Shown here piece by piece: positions 20,501-29,917 of a stretch of 64,000 bases of DNA; within the stretch, counting starts at the first letter, position 1, and every line of letters begins with the position of its first letter. Source of the DNA: Corallochytrium limacisporum (Eukaryota > Opisthokonta). The stretch spans positions 193,063 through 257,062 of the forward strand of contig PDIP01000010.1 in assembly GCA_002811645.1 (NCBI GenBank), given 5' to 3'. Under the pieces are notes generated by a model. The model did no database searches, was not told the DNA's origin, and worked only from the letters and a program-made list of their open reading frames with translations. Made by a program: the position numbers and the translations under genes.

Positions 20501-22516
20501 GACTTGTGTGTCGATGATCGTCCGGAGATTCGTCGCAGTGCCTCACAGACATTATTCAATGGCCTTCGGGTACACGGGAGCGCATTGAGTACCAGCGATG
20601 CAAAGAACCGCTTGATAGAGGAACTGATTCGTCTGCTTGCAAAAGTTGATGACGCGAGCCAAGCGGCCTTCAAAGCGACCGGTGCAAAGGACGAAGTGAT
20701 TGTAGAAGAAGTTCAACGAGGTGGTGCTAGACACAATATTCTGATGCATCATAGTCGCAATACTATTCCCAAGCAATGGATGGAGATCCGCCTGTTGGTC
20801 CTATCCGGTATCTGTGAGTACATTCAGACTTACATTCGAACCATCATTGAACTGCCACACTTTCTGCAGCTGTGGAAGCAGAGCCTGTCCTATATTGTCA
20901 CGAGCATGGATGAGAGTTCGAAGGAGGTCTACACAAACTCGACCGCTGCGTTGGAACTGATCTGTAAGTCAACAGTGGATGTCATCGAAACGACGAGGCA
21001 GTCTCACGATGAATTGGTGGCTAATGCATGGGAGGCGCTGCATGCATGTATCACCCAGACTGAAGGGCAGAGCATTCTACCCCAAGCGGCCCACGTTGCG
21101 CTGTTGAACAGTCTGAGTCACATCTTCAATGCCATGCGTCTGGCGGACCCACCGCGGCAGCGTCTTTTGGACTCAATGCCACATATTATGCACGGACTTA
21201 TCCTACTGATCACGATTCCGCCAGAAGAGCCGTACTTTGACGTCGAACGCATCCATCCCATCCATGCTGCCGCTCGAGACCTGCTCCAGTCCGTCTGTGG
21301 CAGCCGTCGGATTGTCGAAGCTGACAAGGATGGACAGAAGGTACAAAAGGTCGAGGTGGACGGATACGGTGCACGTCCTGAAGTGTTGCGTTCGCTTGGA
21401 TTGATCCTTGCGTTCTCAACAGAGCCACCGGTGCACTTACCATCGGTGGACGGGCCGTCGGCGGAGCACACGAAGGAGCGGTCCACGACCGCGCGCTCCC
21501 ATCGACCAACTGCTGGTGGCAAATTGCCGCAGTTTCATTTCCTTGCCCTCGCATGCTGTCCACTGATCAAATCAGCACTTGAGCTTGTGTCTCTAAACAC
21601 TCTGCGCAATGAAAGTGAGGACCAGCACGGTGAGACCATGCCATTGTTCCGAGAACTATTCAATGCGATCGTGCAAATTGCAGCGAAACGCTGGCACAGC
21701 ATCAGCCCGGCCCTTGGTATGGCAGCCGCCGAGGTGCTGCTCTCATTGACGCAGAAATTGCTTACGGGCATTGAACAGCATCCAGACGAGACGGAGGCGA
21801 ACCACGGGCTATGGTTGGAATTGCTAGATATGCTCCGAAATTTCCTGTTCGCTCCAGAGCCGATGAGCTCTGTAACAACGGAAGATGTCGCGGACTTTGA
21901 GACAATTGATGTGCAGTTCGTCGAACTATTCTGTGCGAGTCTGATCAAATCGTTCGAGTCCATTAGTACCGAGATCACCGCCAATGCTGTCGACATATTC
22001 CAGTCGGGATCCAACGTTAGTCACCGTAATTACACCACAGAGCACGCTAGTGGACCCGAGGATCTACACATGCGTGAAAGGTTTGCCGGTGCCTGCTTCG
22101 ATGCGCTCATGGCGCTCTCAACCATTGACAGTGAATCCAAGAGTAGCCGAGTTGCGGCGAAGGGTGTAATCAATCGCTGTAGTGAGGTCCTGTCGCAATA
22201 CATCCTGGAGAGTGGCATGCACGGCAACGTCCCGCTGCCTCGTGCCCGTCTTACGGAGGTTCGCGAAGTCCTGCGCACCATCGACGGGTACATCCAAGTC
22301 CTCCTTCAGAGCCCCGCGGGTACCATCAGTCATGCTCAGGTCAAGACCATCTACGATCTCTACCCAGCGGTCGTGAATTGTACCACTTGCAGCGACGCGG
22401 TCACCCAGGATTTGCTGAAGCGACTGTTGCTGAAGTTTGGCCGGTTGACCGTGTCTCTGCTAGATGAGGTGGCCAGAGGTGAGAGCCAGACTCAGGTACC
22501 GCAAAATGGCGCATGA
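17525..22516 (+). CDS. MON2: MON2-like Golgi/endosome trafficking scaffold
   Basis: This is a single uninterrupted 1663-codon frame. The N-terminus shows the dimerisation/cyclophilin-binding (DCB) pattern shared by MON2 and large Arf GEFs: a helix with DMRRLSAEAKSLRLNDIR, then alpha-solenoid helices including KQPKVVNIALSCVQKMIS and the ANTASATLRQIISVIFERL stretch typical of MON2. There is no Sec7 catalytic domain, which distinguishes MON2 from GBF/BIG GEFs. The rest is helical-repeat sequence with homology-upstream and downstream-of-Sec7-like segments and acidic/Ser-rich loops. MON2/Ysl2 works at the late Golgi and endosomes with Dopey and a flippase in retrograde traffic. The length is close to other MON2 proteins (about 1600-1700). 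The gene is convergent with FANCD2, 58 bases away. Confidence 0.9.
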   Translation: MNQENAQQRQVVESAASDMRRLSAEAKSLRLNDIRHSADDAAVLLKKIITSNTSFHLLCTDVPTITDLLRPLMLSLASKQPKVVNIALSCVQKMISNGLMYAEEAQRMAFFRRLIDHLNTLQQEQIEEVKIIQTLLALLTAPSSRLSGNLLSTAFAVCIHLKNRQDPIVANTASATLRQIISVIFERLPMDKPITLTGSDIAVIRASTDSGRDTPQAGTSVEDSLLIDAYCLVYDLLAATQNTKALWIADLVQMQLPLAVELLETCVSSNPPAFCLHTALKELMTKNLVHLCTTNLSKSKKGQLNFADGVRILRLSSRLLKIMILKCDADDVEPLLGAVIAAMDEDRPFWLRIGATEACRELVTNAEILLSTCRMFDEQQDREKLCSVMVQAVSQTLKVVVHKGQKAGSSFSLEAQHQGMNSHHGKMYVLDCLEKELIDVPLQAAAAVCMSFILGLSTTVCNHILGGRSQETVLQKNVNKDDESSSNVDETATTLVKSVWTGVLNGLDSIVASTDDEALLQPALAAYQNFTYVSGVLGLDDSRDALILSLIHNAMPQSAVQLSKCFTMKDGGEPPPAYGSDLIPPDEILNRMRLRNVQSFRTLVNIAYCLGNILDSTWFRILDTIQCLHDILSCYYRKRTSASVGGADVNSSPSAANRGTLGREDSGKMAVFQGLGLESAQISMLLDRLFESSHYLDKEALQKLCSSLCEVSGRRIRAGEAHAQAGRAAMLKIVPFTFALEKLQDVLLSNLDRSEAVWSMIAPHLLKASSSPLFIVRDGAARVLTSLISTVVTATDAEEPESGNGEMLSKRKVAPKSAEQQNMYIVPLQELGQSPYAVAHKYQLQCMLRILETTDPSRLGHVWPSVIDVIDSSARNSGAGLGNSSPGSGLIRDSGNEESQITPDVLLKSGFQCASLVVTDFLSSLSLENLRLVVDSVGCFGSQHLDLNISLTAIGMLWSITDSLVQSQAPEGQGVEKLTLDDIWLTLYGVLSDLCVDDRPEIRRSASQTLFNGLRVHGSALSTSDAKNRLIEELIRLLAKVDDASQAAFKATGAKDEVIVEEVQRGGARHNILMHHSRNTIPKQWMEIRLLVLSGICEYIQTYIRTIIELPHFLQLWKQSLSYIVTSMDESSKEVYTNSTAALELICKSTVDVIETTRQSHDELVANAWEALHACITQTEGQSILPQAAHVALLNSLSHIFNAMRLADPPRQRLLDSMPHIMHGLILLITIPPEEPYFDVERIHPIHAAARDLLQSVCGSRRIVEADKDGQKVQKVEVDGYGARPEVLRSLGLILAFSTEPPVHLPSVDGPSAEHTKERSTTARSHRPTAGGKLPQFHFLALACCPLIKSALELVSLNTLRNESEDQHGETMPLFRELFNAIVQIAAKRWHSISPALGMAAAEVLLSLTQKLLTGIEQHPDETEANHGLWLELLDMLRNFLFAPEPMSSVTTEDVADFETIDVQFVELFCASLIKSFESISTEITANAVDIFQSGSNVSHRNYTTEHASGPEDLHMRERFAGACFDALMALSTIDSESKSSRVAAKGVINRCSEVLSQYILESGMHGNVPLPRARLTEVREVLRTIDGYIQVLLQSPAGTISHAQVKTIYDLYPAVVNCTTCSDAVTQDLLKRLLLKFGRLTVSLLDEVARGESQTQVPQNGA

Positions 22517-22574
22517 GAACAAGACTTGTTTATCATAGTAGAGTTTCTAAACTATAGTATCAGATTTTGTGTTG

Positions 22575-25500
22575 CTACTGTCGCCTCCGTTTGACTGGTC
22601 TCCTGTTGGTTCCTTCTTCCCCACCCTCATCATCATAGGAATCCTGAACTTCTTCTTGGTCAGACTCTACCTCTGATGTTCCGTCACTACTTGCAGTGTC
22701 GTCATCATTATCATCATCATTGCCATCATCACGGATCTCGTCGTCTTCCCCCTCCTCCTCCCTTGGTAGCTGACTAGAAATAACCTCGCCCGCAATGTTG
22801 CGGTGTTTAAGAGTGCCGATGCAAAGGACATCCTCATGGTTGCCCTGCTTCATCATCGCCTTGACCTTGAGGATGAGAGTCTCCAGCCGCTTCCGGATGC
22901 CCGGAATGTGTCCCATCAGTTTGGTATCCCGCATATCCTTAACGTGACCACAGGCGGACTGAATTGCGCGTGTGGCCCTCTGCATTTTCTTGAAGATGCG
23001 CTCAAGGTAGTGCTGGCTCGAGTTCAGATCCTGCAATAAGAAAGGAATCATTTCACCTGTAAGGGCGTCTAGCACGGGCGGGCACTTTGTCATAATCGTA
23101 ACCAGTACATGATGGCCCGTCTGGTGCTTGACATGATCGACAGAGAGGTGCAAGATCTCACAAAGAGTCGCCACGCTCTGAAGTCTGTGAACAAAAACGG
23201 TGGATGCGGAATCACTGTTGTTACTGCTACTGTTTCTGCTTTTCTGTGACTCCTGCCGCAGTCCCTTGGCCATAGCCACGAAAGATTGGCTAAAGAGTAG
23301 GCAGAGGAGAGAATCGGCCTTGTTCCAGCTAGCATTCAGATCATCGTCAAATCGCGGTGCCTCTCCCAAAAAATTCTCTGCGAACCATTTCAGTGGTCGA
23401 ATTGGAGATGGCGTGCCTTCAAGAAAGGTACGCACAAAGTCCAGACGCAGTGGTTTGGCCATGTTCGCCGTGCGAAAATTGGAATTGCTTAAGGCATCTT
23501 GCGCCTTGCTGAGAACAAAGTCTGCAATACGGTCCACTGCAGCAGGTTGCTCAGAGGTGGACGGTGCAAAAGTCACTATTATCGAAACCTTAACGCAATG
23601 GATCAGGCGCAGCTTGAGCACATAGTTCGTAGCATCATCAATATCAAATGCAGGTAGGCAGGACAGTGCTTGGTCAACCTCCTTTGCAGTGACCGGTCTA
23701 TAGTCTTGCTTGTCGGCGCTTAATGTTTCAGGATTCACGTCGCCGGTTCTGTTCAGGAACCAATTAGAAACGATGCTGGCCACTCGCTCACGCTGAGAGC
23801 GAGAAGAGGGAGCCCCCGAACCTAACAGATTACTTTCAATGTGCAACAAAATGACGTTCAGGACGTGCCTTAGATGCTGTTGCGAGCGACTATTATCTGG
23901 ATCCATATGATTCTCGCTGTTGTCCTGATCCAGCAACCACTTGAGCATGTCGAGCAGATTTCGCAACAGTCCAGATGTTATGCAGGCTTGCCTGCGTGCG
24001 ACAACTTCTCGATTAAGCTCCTTCAGAGTGACAGCCTTAGACTTTGCAACCTCTTTCGGGTTTAGTGGGCCTTTCATGTATGCATATAACTGCTCAATGA
24101 TGAACGATAGGACATTGAGGCCTTCGTCGGTAGAGCCAATATCCTGGAACTTGTCTAGGCATCTGAAAGCGGACGGAAGCAGTGATCTGCTTAACGTTTC
24201 CGTACTGTCCCAATTTGCATTGCAGTAGGCTGGCGGCATATCTGGAAATGCTATCCTCTGAGCTGCCATTGTCTTCATCAACAGCTTCCACCTCTGGATG
24301 ACTTTGGCTTTGTAGGCCTCGTTGACTGTCACAGCAGGACCAAAGGCGTTGAGGACTTCAACAATCCAATTGATTACTCCAGATCTCTGGCGGTAGTCAC
24401 TGTTAGTAGTATTCCATGGATCCGCCATATTATCATCTTCAACAACGCTGTCACTCGCAATCTCAGGGCTGACATCCAGGCCACATCCAAGTAAGACATC
24501 GAGGGTGTTGAAGTGTTTCTTCAGGTCGTCCATCTGGAGGGCGAGACTGCAGTGGGACAGCAGACGGAATTGCGAGCACATTATGCTCAGCTCCTCAGGT
24601 GAGAGTTTCTCAATATCGACGAAAACACTGGTTTCTGCTGCATTCAGGTCGTAGGCAGGCTGCATGTCCTCATCAACTGTGTGGATAAAGCGATCCACAA
24701 AGGTATTGCGTACTGCATCCATCACACTGTAGAGGATTTGACTCTCGACTTGTCCACTGGAGTATTTCGAGGTCACTAAACTGGAGGCAATCGTGTCATT
24801 GATTAAATCCTCATTCAGCTTCCGTGCACGGCTTACGTCGAACAGCATATTGAGCACTTCTTCATGCTTAGCTTCAGCCTTGCTTTGCAAACTCGAAAAG
24901 TCGATTGAAGTCTTTCGCAGTTGTTTTGCAACGGCCACAGCACCCCAGAGACCGCGAACTCGTAAATCTGGGTTATGATGAAATAGATTCTTTCGAAGCA
25001 TTTGCATTTCGTCAGCAAGGAATTGGTACTGATCCCCTTCCCGTAAAGCTTGCATGGCCGACACCTGGGTCATGATTGTGAACAAGCCTTGTACTGCGTT
25101 CTCCTTCAATCGTATTAAATGCTCCATCATCATGTGAATATGGAACGTGAAGGGCAACAGACAGTCAGGATTTTCTGACAGGATGGCCAGGAGAATACCT
25201 ATGGTGGTCTCCACCCACTCATCTACTGCCGACGTCATCTGATCTAGGATGCAAGTCACTGTCTGTTGACGCTGGCGTTGGTCTGACATAACAAAGTATT
25301 GGATCAACATTTGTGGTACTGGGGAGTGGACATGTGGGTGGTGGTCCTTGGCAGTCATGTACAAGTACAGTCCTCTGAGCAGATCGGTGGCCATGTCCTG
25401 ATATTGGTACTGCTGTGCAATGCAGTCCAGGAATTCATTGAAAGATTTCCTTGTTTCCTTTGACCTGGAAGATTCCGGGTTTCCATTCAGTGTCTGGGAC

Positions 25501-26516
25501 AGAATCGAAACGACACTGTCACGTAGCAGTTCAGATCCGTACATGATCACCAACACTGCCCAGTCAATGCATTTCACCTCATCTCCGTCTGTTTTCTTGT
25601 TCTCGTTTCGTAGAGTTGCTAACCATGTTTGTCCTAGACCAGAGTTGAACCGCAAAATGGAAGACAGAGTATCCAGAATCATTTTCACTGAATTGACTCT
25701 CTGTGTGTCACCATGGTCCAAGGCACAGATCATGTGATACAGTGGAATATTTTGACGTGTTAAGCGTATCAACTGACCATTTTCGTTAGCACCTGATGTA
25801 GACTTGAACATGAAGCGCAGTATGCTTGGAATCTGATCGATTTCATAGTCAGCAATATTCTCAGACAAGGTCACATAAAGGGCGAGCTTGCATGTTGTGT
25901 CCAGGTTAAAGAACCCGAGGGAATCAAGAATCATTCCACACATCTCAGGGCACAGTCTAAGTTGCTGTAACAGCTTATCCGCAACAACTTCGATGCTTCT
26001 TAAATTGGTCATATAGGGTAAAAGAGCTATCAAATTCACCTTTGTTTGACCTTCTGATACGTCCAACATGTCGAGAAGGTCATTCAATAGCCCATCATTA
26101 TTGCCACTAATTGTACAGTTTCGGCAGAGCAATAGAATCTTCCCAGAGAGATTGAGACTGTCTCCATCTGACAGTAAAGCATCGCTGAGACAGGTTTGAA
26201 TCAAAAATTCCAAGACAAGTGGTTGTAACTTCCCATTCGCTAATAGAATCGACCAGAAGGAGTGCCTAGTCCGAGCCCCGTTCTCAAAAATAGGATTGAA
26301 CAGCGCAGCAGAGTGACCATGCTCATCAAGCGCATTATGTACAGTGCTTAGGAGCTCCTTGACATGCTCTTTACTTAAAACAGTAAGCCTAGAAGACACA
26401 AGGTCCTGGGTTCTGTCAACGTCCTCAGACTCCAATCTGTTACCTCGCTGTGCGGCTGACCGAAGCTGGATCATGCCGAGCACATCAGATCTCGGAACCA
26501 CATCTGCGGCAGGCAT
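22575..26516 (-). CDS. FANCD2: FANCD2-like DNA interstrand crosslink repair protein
   Basis: This 1313-residue alpha-solenoid protein has no introns. The evidence for FANCD2 is colinear similarity of several blocks: an N-terminal FWSILLANGKLQPLVLEFLI region, a central block (DEMQMLRKNLF...GLWGAVAVAK) matching the region around the human monoubiquitination site, a C-terminal KCPPVLDALTGEMIPFLLQDL region, and LKHRNIAGEVISSQL followed by an acidic tail with SYDDEG and a basic KRRRQ end. FANCD2 pairs with FANCI and is clamped on DNA after monoubiquitination by FANCL/UBE2T. By eye, the position equivalent to human Lys561 is Arg519 here (CGA at 24960-24962). The length is a little shorter than human (about 1450). 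Divergent from MPP-beta across about 1.1 kb. Confidence 0.85.
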   Translation of the reverse strand: MPAADVVPRSDVLGMIQLRSAAQRGNRLESEDVDRTQDLVSSRLTVLSKEHVKELLSTVHNALDEHGHSAALFNPIFENGARTRHSFWSILLANGKLQPLVLEFLIQTCLSDALLSDGDSLNLSGKILLLCRNCTISGNNDGLLNDLLDMLDVSEGQTKVNLIALLPYMTNLRSIEVVADKLLQQLRLCPEMCGMILDSLGFFNLDTTCKLALYVTLSENIADYEIDQIPSILRFMFKSTSGANENGQLIRLTRQNIPLYHMICALDHGDTQRVNSVKMILDTLSSILRFNSGLGQTWLATLRNENKKTDGDEVKCIDWAVLVIMYGSELLRDSVVSILSQTLNGNPESSRSKETRKSFNEFLDCIAQQYQYQDMATDLLRGLYLYMTAKDHHPHVHSPVPQMLIQYFVMSDQRQRQQTVTCILDQMTSAVDEWVETTIGILLAILSENPDCLLPFTFHIHMMMEHLIRLKENAVQGLFTIMTQVSAMQALREGDQYQFLADEMQMLRKNLFHHNPDLRVRGLWGAVAVAKQLRKTSIDFSSLQSKAEAKHEEVLNMLFDVSRARKLNEDLINDTIASSLVTSKYSSGQVESQILYSVMDAVRNTFVDRFIHTVDEDMQPAYDLNAAETSVFVDIEKLSPEELSIMCSQFRLLSHCSLALQMDDLKKHFNTLDVLLGCGLDVSPEIASDSVVEDDNMADPWNTTNSDYRQRSGVINWIVEVLNAFGPAVTVNEAYKAKVIQRWKLLMKTMAAQRIAFPDMPPAYCNANWDSTETLSRSLLPSAFRCLDKFQDIGSTDEGLNVLSFIIEQLYAYMKGPLNPKEVAKSKAVTLKELNREVVARRQACITSGLLRNLLDMLKWLLDQDNSENHMDPDNSRSQQHLRHVLNVILLHIESNLLGSGAPSSRSQRERVASIVSNWFLNRTGDVNPETLSADKQDYRPVTAKEVDQALSCLPAFDIDDATNYVLKLRLIHCVKVSIIVTFAPSTSEQPAAVDRIADFVLSKAQDALSNSNFRTANMAKPLRLDFVRTFLEGTPSPIRPLKWFAENFLGEAPRFDDDLNASWNKADSLLCLLFSQSFVAMAKGLRQESQKSRNSSSNNSDSASTVFVHRLQSVATLCEILHLSVDHVKHQTGHHVLVTIMTKCPPVLDALTGEMIPFLLQDLNSSQHYLERIFKKMQRATRAIQSACGHVKDMRDTKLMGHIPGIRKRLETLILKVKAMMKQGNHEDVLCIGTLKHRNIAGEVISSQLPREEEGEDDEIRDDGNDDDNDDDTASSDGTSEVESDQEEVQDSYDDEGGEEGTNRRPVKRRRQ

Positions 26517-27654
26517 CCTGCAGACGTCGCCTTCTATCGTCCATTTGTGATTATAAATTTCTTCCTGTTATAGGCCCTGAACCTTAGATCCCTGAACTAG
26601 CTTGGCCGACTTAACGTCAAACTGCCAGTCTGTGCTCATGCAGCAACCGATGAGACCCGTAGACTTAAATTATCCGCGCCGAAAACTCTTAAACGTCCGT
26701 ATGTATAATTAATGGAAAGTTCGCTCTTTGCTTCCACCGCCTTTAGCCAAGGGACACACACCTACGCAGACATGGGGGACCAAAGTGCTCAAAGGACGTC
26801 TCAAAGCAATGTTTTCGATATGTCATTTACACATTATCTCAATAATACGATTGTACTTGAGTATTAAATATGGCAATATAATCTGGCAATGCGAACCCCT
26901 TGGAACAAACAGAAGTGCTCCCCCACCGTAAACAAAACTTTCCCCAGGGACCCATTCTTTTTCTGTTCACATCAGCTTCCATACTGAACCTCCGAGGGAG
27001 GGCGGTCTTAGTACGGTAGCACCCAGCAGTATCGAGGCAGAGAGACGAACGGCACACGGGGCAAGAAAGTTTCCCAAGCAAGAAGACACATGGGGCGTGC
27101 GGTGTGTTTGCATTGCAGGCACCACTTCGACTTACGACGCGGTTCCTGCCATACAAAGCGGGCTGGGAGACTTCCGCAAGGGACTGGTAGCAAAACAAAG
27201 TTCAGGAGACCATGGGCGCTCAGTAGGTGTACCAATGGGGGGTTTCATCACTTGAGACAGCAGAGGCGGTCCACCTCACGGCGGGCTGGGAGATCGCAGT
27301 GTTTATTTATGCGGTACACATCCATGTTCCGGGTACTATGATAACAAATAATATAGGAGACACGCAGGCAATGAAGTGGTTTGACTCTCTAAGGGCACAC
27401 GGCAGTGCAGTGAGCTTTTGAACTGCCTTCGGAACCACTTGGCAGAACACGCTTGATCTCCTCCTCTCCATTTTTGAAAGGTGCGCGCTGTGACATTTAT
27501 TTTTTTCCACCAATTGTACACTCTATGTGCGATAACATTCTACAACCATGCGAAAGATTTTTAGGAGGTATTAAACGATTGCATATCCAGAACTGTCGAA
27601 AATAAACGAATCTATGAATACTATCTGCGGGAACTAATCTTACAAGTAGTAACA
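26517..27654. other. divergent intergenic region between FANCD2 and MPP-beta
   Basis: This 1.1 kb spacer holds the promoters of both divergent genes. Several short frames occur on both strands but none has a recognisable domain. I see no RNA gene. Confidence 0.5.
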
Positions 27655-29475
27655 ATGTTGGGCCGCTTGATGCTTACGCGGGGACGGCCGGCCGCTGCCT
27701 TCCAGCAGCTGGTCAAGCGCAATCTGCATACTAGCCGGGTTAGCCACAAACCTGAGGGCATGAACGCTGTGACAGCCTACCAGTACCCTCAGAGTCTGTA
27801 CGCTCTCCCACCCACAGAGATCACCACTCTGGGAAACGGGCTTCGCATTGCCACCGAATCCACCGCCAGCGAGACTTGTACCGTCGGTGTTTTCATTCTT
27901 ACCGGTTCTCGGGTCGAGACCCCTGAGAACAACGGTGTCGCTCACTTCCTAGAGCACATGGCTTTTAAGGGAACTAACAGTCGTTCTCAGCAGGACATTG
28001 AGCTCGAAGTTGAGAATATGGGTGCTCAACTCAATGCATACACCAGTCGGGAGCAGACAACGTACATCGCACGGGGTTTCCGCAAAGATTCTGGCAAGAT
28101 GATGGATGTCCTTGCTGATATTCTGCTGAACTCCAAATACGATCCTGCCAAGGTTGAGGCCGAGCGCGGCGTCATTCTGCGCGAGATGCAGGAAGTTGAG
28201 AGCAACCTGGACGAAGTTACCTTTGATTACCTCCATGCTACTGCCTATCAGGGCACTGGTATGGGCCTAACCATTTTGGGGCCGTCTGAGAACATTGAGA
28301 AGATCAGCCAGGCTGATATCCTGAACTACGTGAAGACCAACTACCTACCCTCTCGCATGGTCATCGTTGGTGCCGGTGGTGTTGAGCACAACGAACTGGT
28401 CAAGCTCGCTGAGAAGTATTTCGGTCATCTTCCCCCTTCCCAATCGGTAAGTATTCATTTTTCGTTTCATATCTTGTAGTGGTAAGCATCTTGTGACAGA
28501 AAAGGGTATGTGGGTAAGTTTTGGTAGAGGAGTTGTGGTGCGCTCTACTGCGCGGCCACACCATGTACGTGATGATGGAATACCATTAGTCTTGCTTACA
28601 CAGTCATGGGGAGACTTGCCTATACCTATACCATATTTGCACGTCAGTCTGATACATGTTGGGCCAGCAAGATGCCATCCAACTCTTCCCGCTTCCTCTA
28701 GTCACTCCAGAGCACTGTCACAGTCACAGGAATGCTTCTCTTTTTGCCAAAGTCATTTTTCGTGGATAGTCATGCTAACATGTTTTGTGCTTTCTTTCGT
28801 TTCTTTTTTGAGCAGGCTCCTGAGGTGTCTCCCGCCAAGTACACCGGTTCTGATGTTCGCGTTCGGGACGACGATGTCGGCCGCTGCCACATTGCTCTGG
28901 CTGTTGAGGGTCCCTCTGTGGATTCCCCAAACTACTTCCCCATCATGGTTGCCAACTCCATCATCGGCAACTGGGACCGAAGCTACGGAGGTGGCGCCAA
29001 CTTGAGCTCCAAGCTGGCTCGTGCTGTGGCTCAGGGTAACCTTGCCCATAGCTACAATCACTTCTTTGCTCCTTACAAGGACACTGGTCTGTTCGGTATG
29101 CACATGATCTGCGATCCTGTCGGCATCGATGACATGTTCTTCGCCGTCCAGAATGAGTGGATGCGCCTATGCACCGAAATCTCTGAGGCAGAAGTTGCCC
29201 GCGGCAAGCAGCAGCTGAAGGCTGCCCTGCTGATGTCTCTGGATGACACCGTCTCCATCGCTGAGGATATTGGCCGCCAGGTGCTCTTCTACGGTCGCCG
29301 TCTGCCTCCTGCAGAGCTGGACGCCCGAATTGAGGCTATTGATGCCGATGTGATCAAGGAGGTTTGCACTGAGTACATCTTCGACGCAGACCCCGTTGTC
29401 TCTGCCGTCGGCAACGTCGAGGGTGTGCCTGACTACAACCGTATCAAGTCTGGTCAGCGTTGGCTGCGATACTAA
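27655..29475 (+). CDS. mitochondrial processing peptidase beta subunit, two exons
   Basis: Exon 1 is 27655-28446 and exon 2 is 28816-29475, joined across a 369-base phase-0 intron with GTAAGT donor and TTGAGCAG acceptor. The product is 483 residues. The N-terminus is a mitochondrial presequence (Arg-rich, with HTSRVSH). The zinc-binding inverted motif is intact: His97, Glu100 and His101 in HFLEH, with the distal Glu177 exactly 76 residues after His101. Intact zinc ligands and an AYTSREQTTY stretch identify the catalytic beta subunit rather than alpha or a complex III core protein, although the two are close relatives. The enzyme removes presequences from imported matrix proteins. The intron is large for such an intron-poor region. 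Confidence 0.95.
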
Positions 29476-29917
29476 ATCATTTGAAGGACAGCATAGTCTC
29501 AATAGAACCACAACATCATGTTTCATAATTACAGGTAACGGAGTTTCTTGTTTTGCTGTAGCAATCAATCAGTGTAAGACAGCCGTTCAATTTGCGTTTT
29601 GAGTTCCACACTGAGCTATCTGTCACATGTCTGCTCGCCACAGGGACATGAGTGTATTGATTCTGCTCCCGCCTGGGTGGGGAGAGGGGTAGGGGGGGAC
29701 TGTCTACTTGGCGCGAAATTTTTGTATTGGCGCTGTTGGGAGCTGGTATTCCAATTCTGTCGTTCAGACGGTCTCAACGTTTCCCCTAGACACTCCTCCA
29801 GTGGACTTGACGCAACAACACTCGCAATAACAGCAAAACCAATACATTGCTAACAACAAGAAATAGGATCAACAAAAAGGTTTTGGTGAAGGAAAGAGTG
29901 AGGTATGTGATTTGGGG
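29476..29917. other. intergenic, no gene recognised
   Basis: This is the 3' flank of MPP-beta and the 5' flank of the RMI1-like gene, both rightward. A G-rich tract lies near 29675-29700. No gene is supported. Confidence 0.45.
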
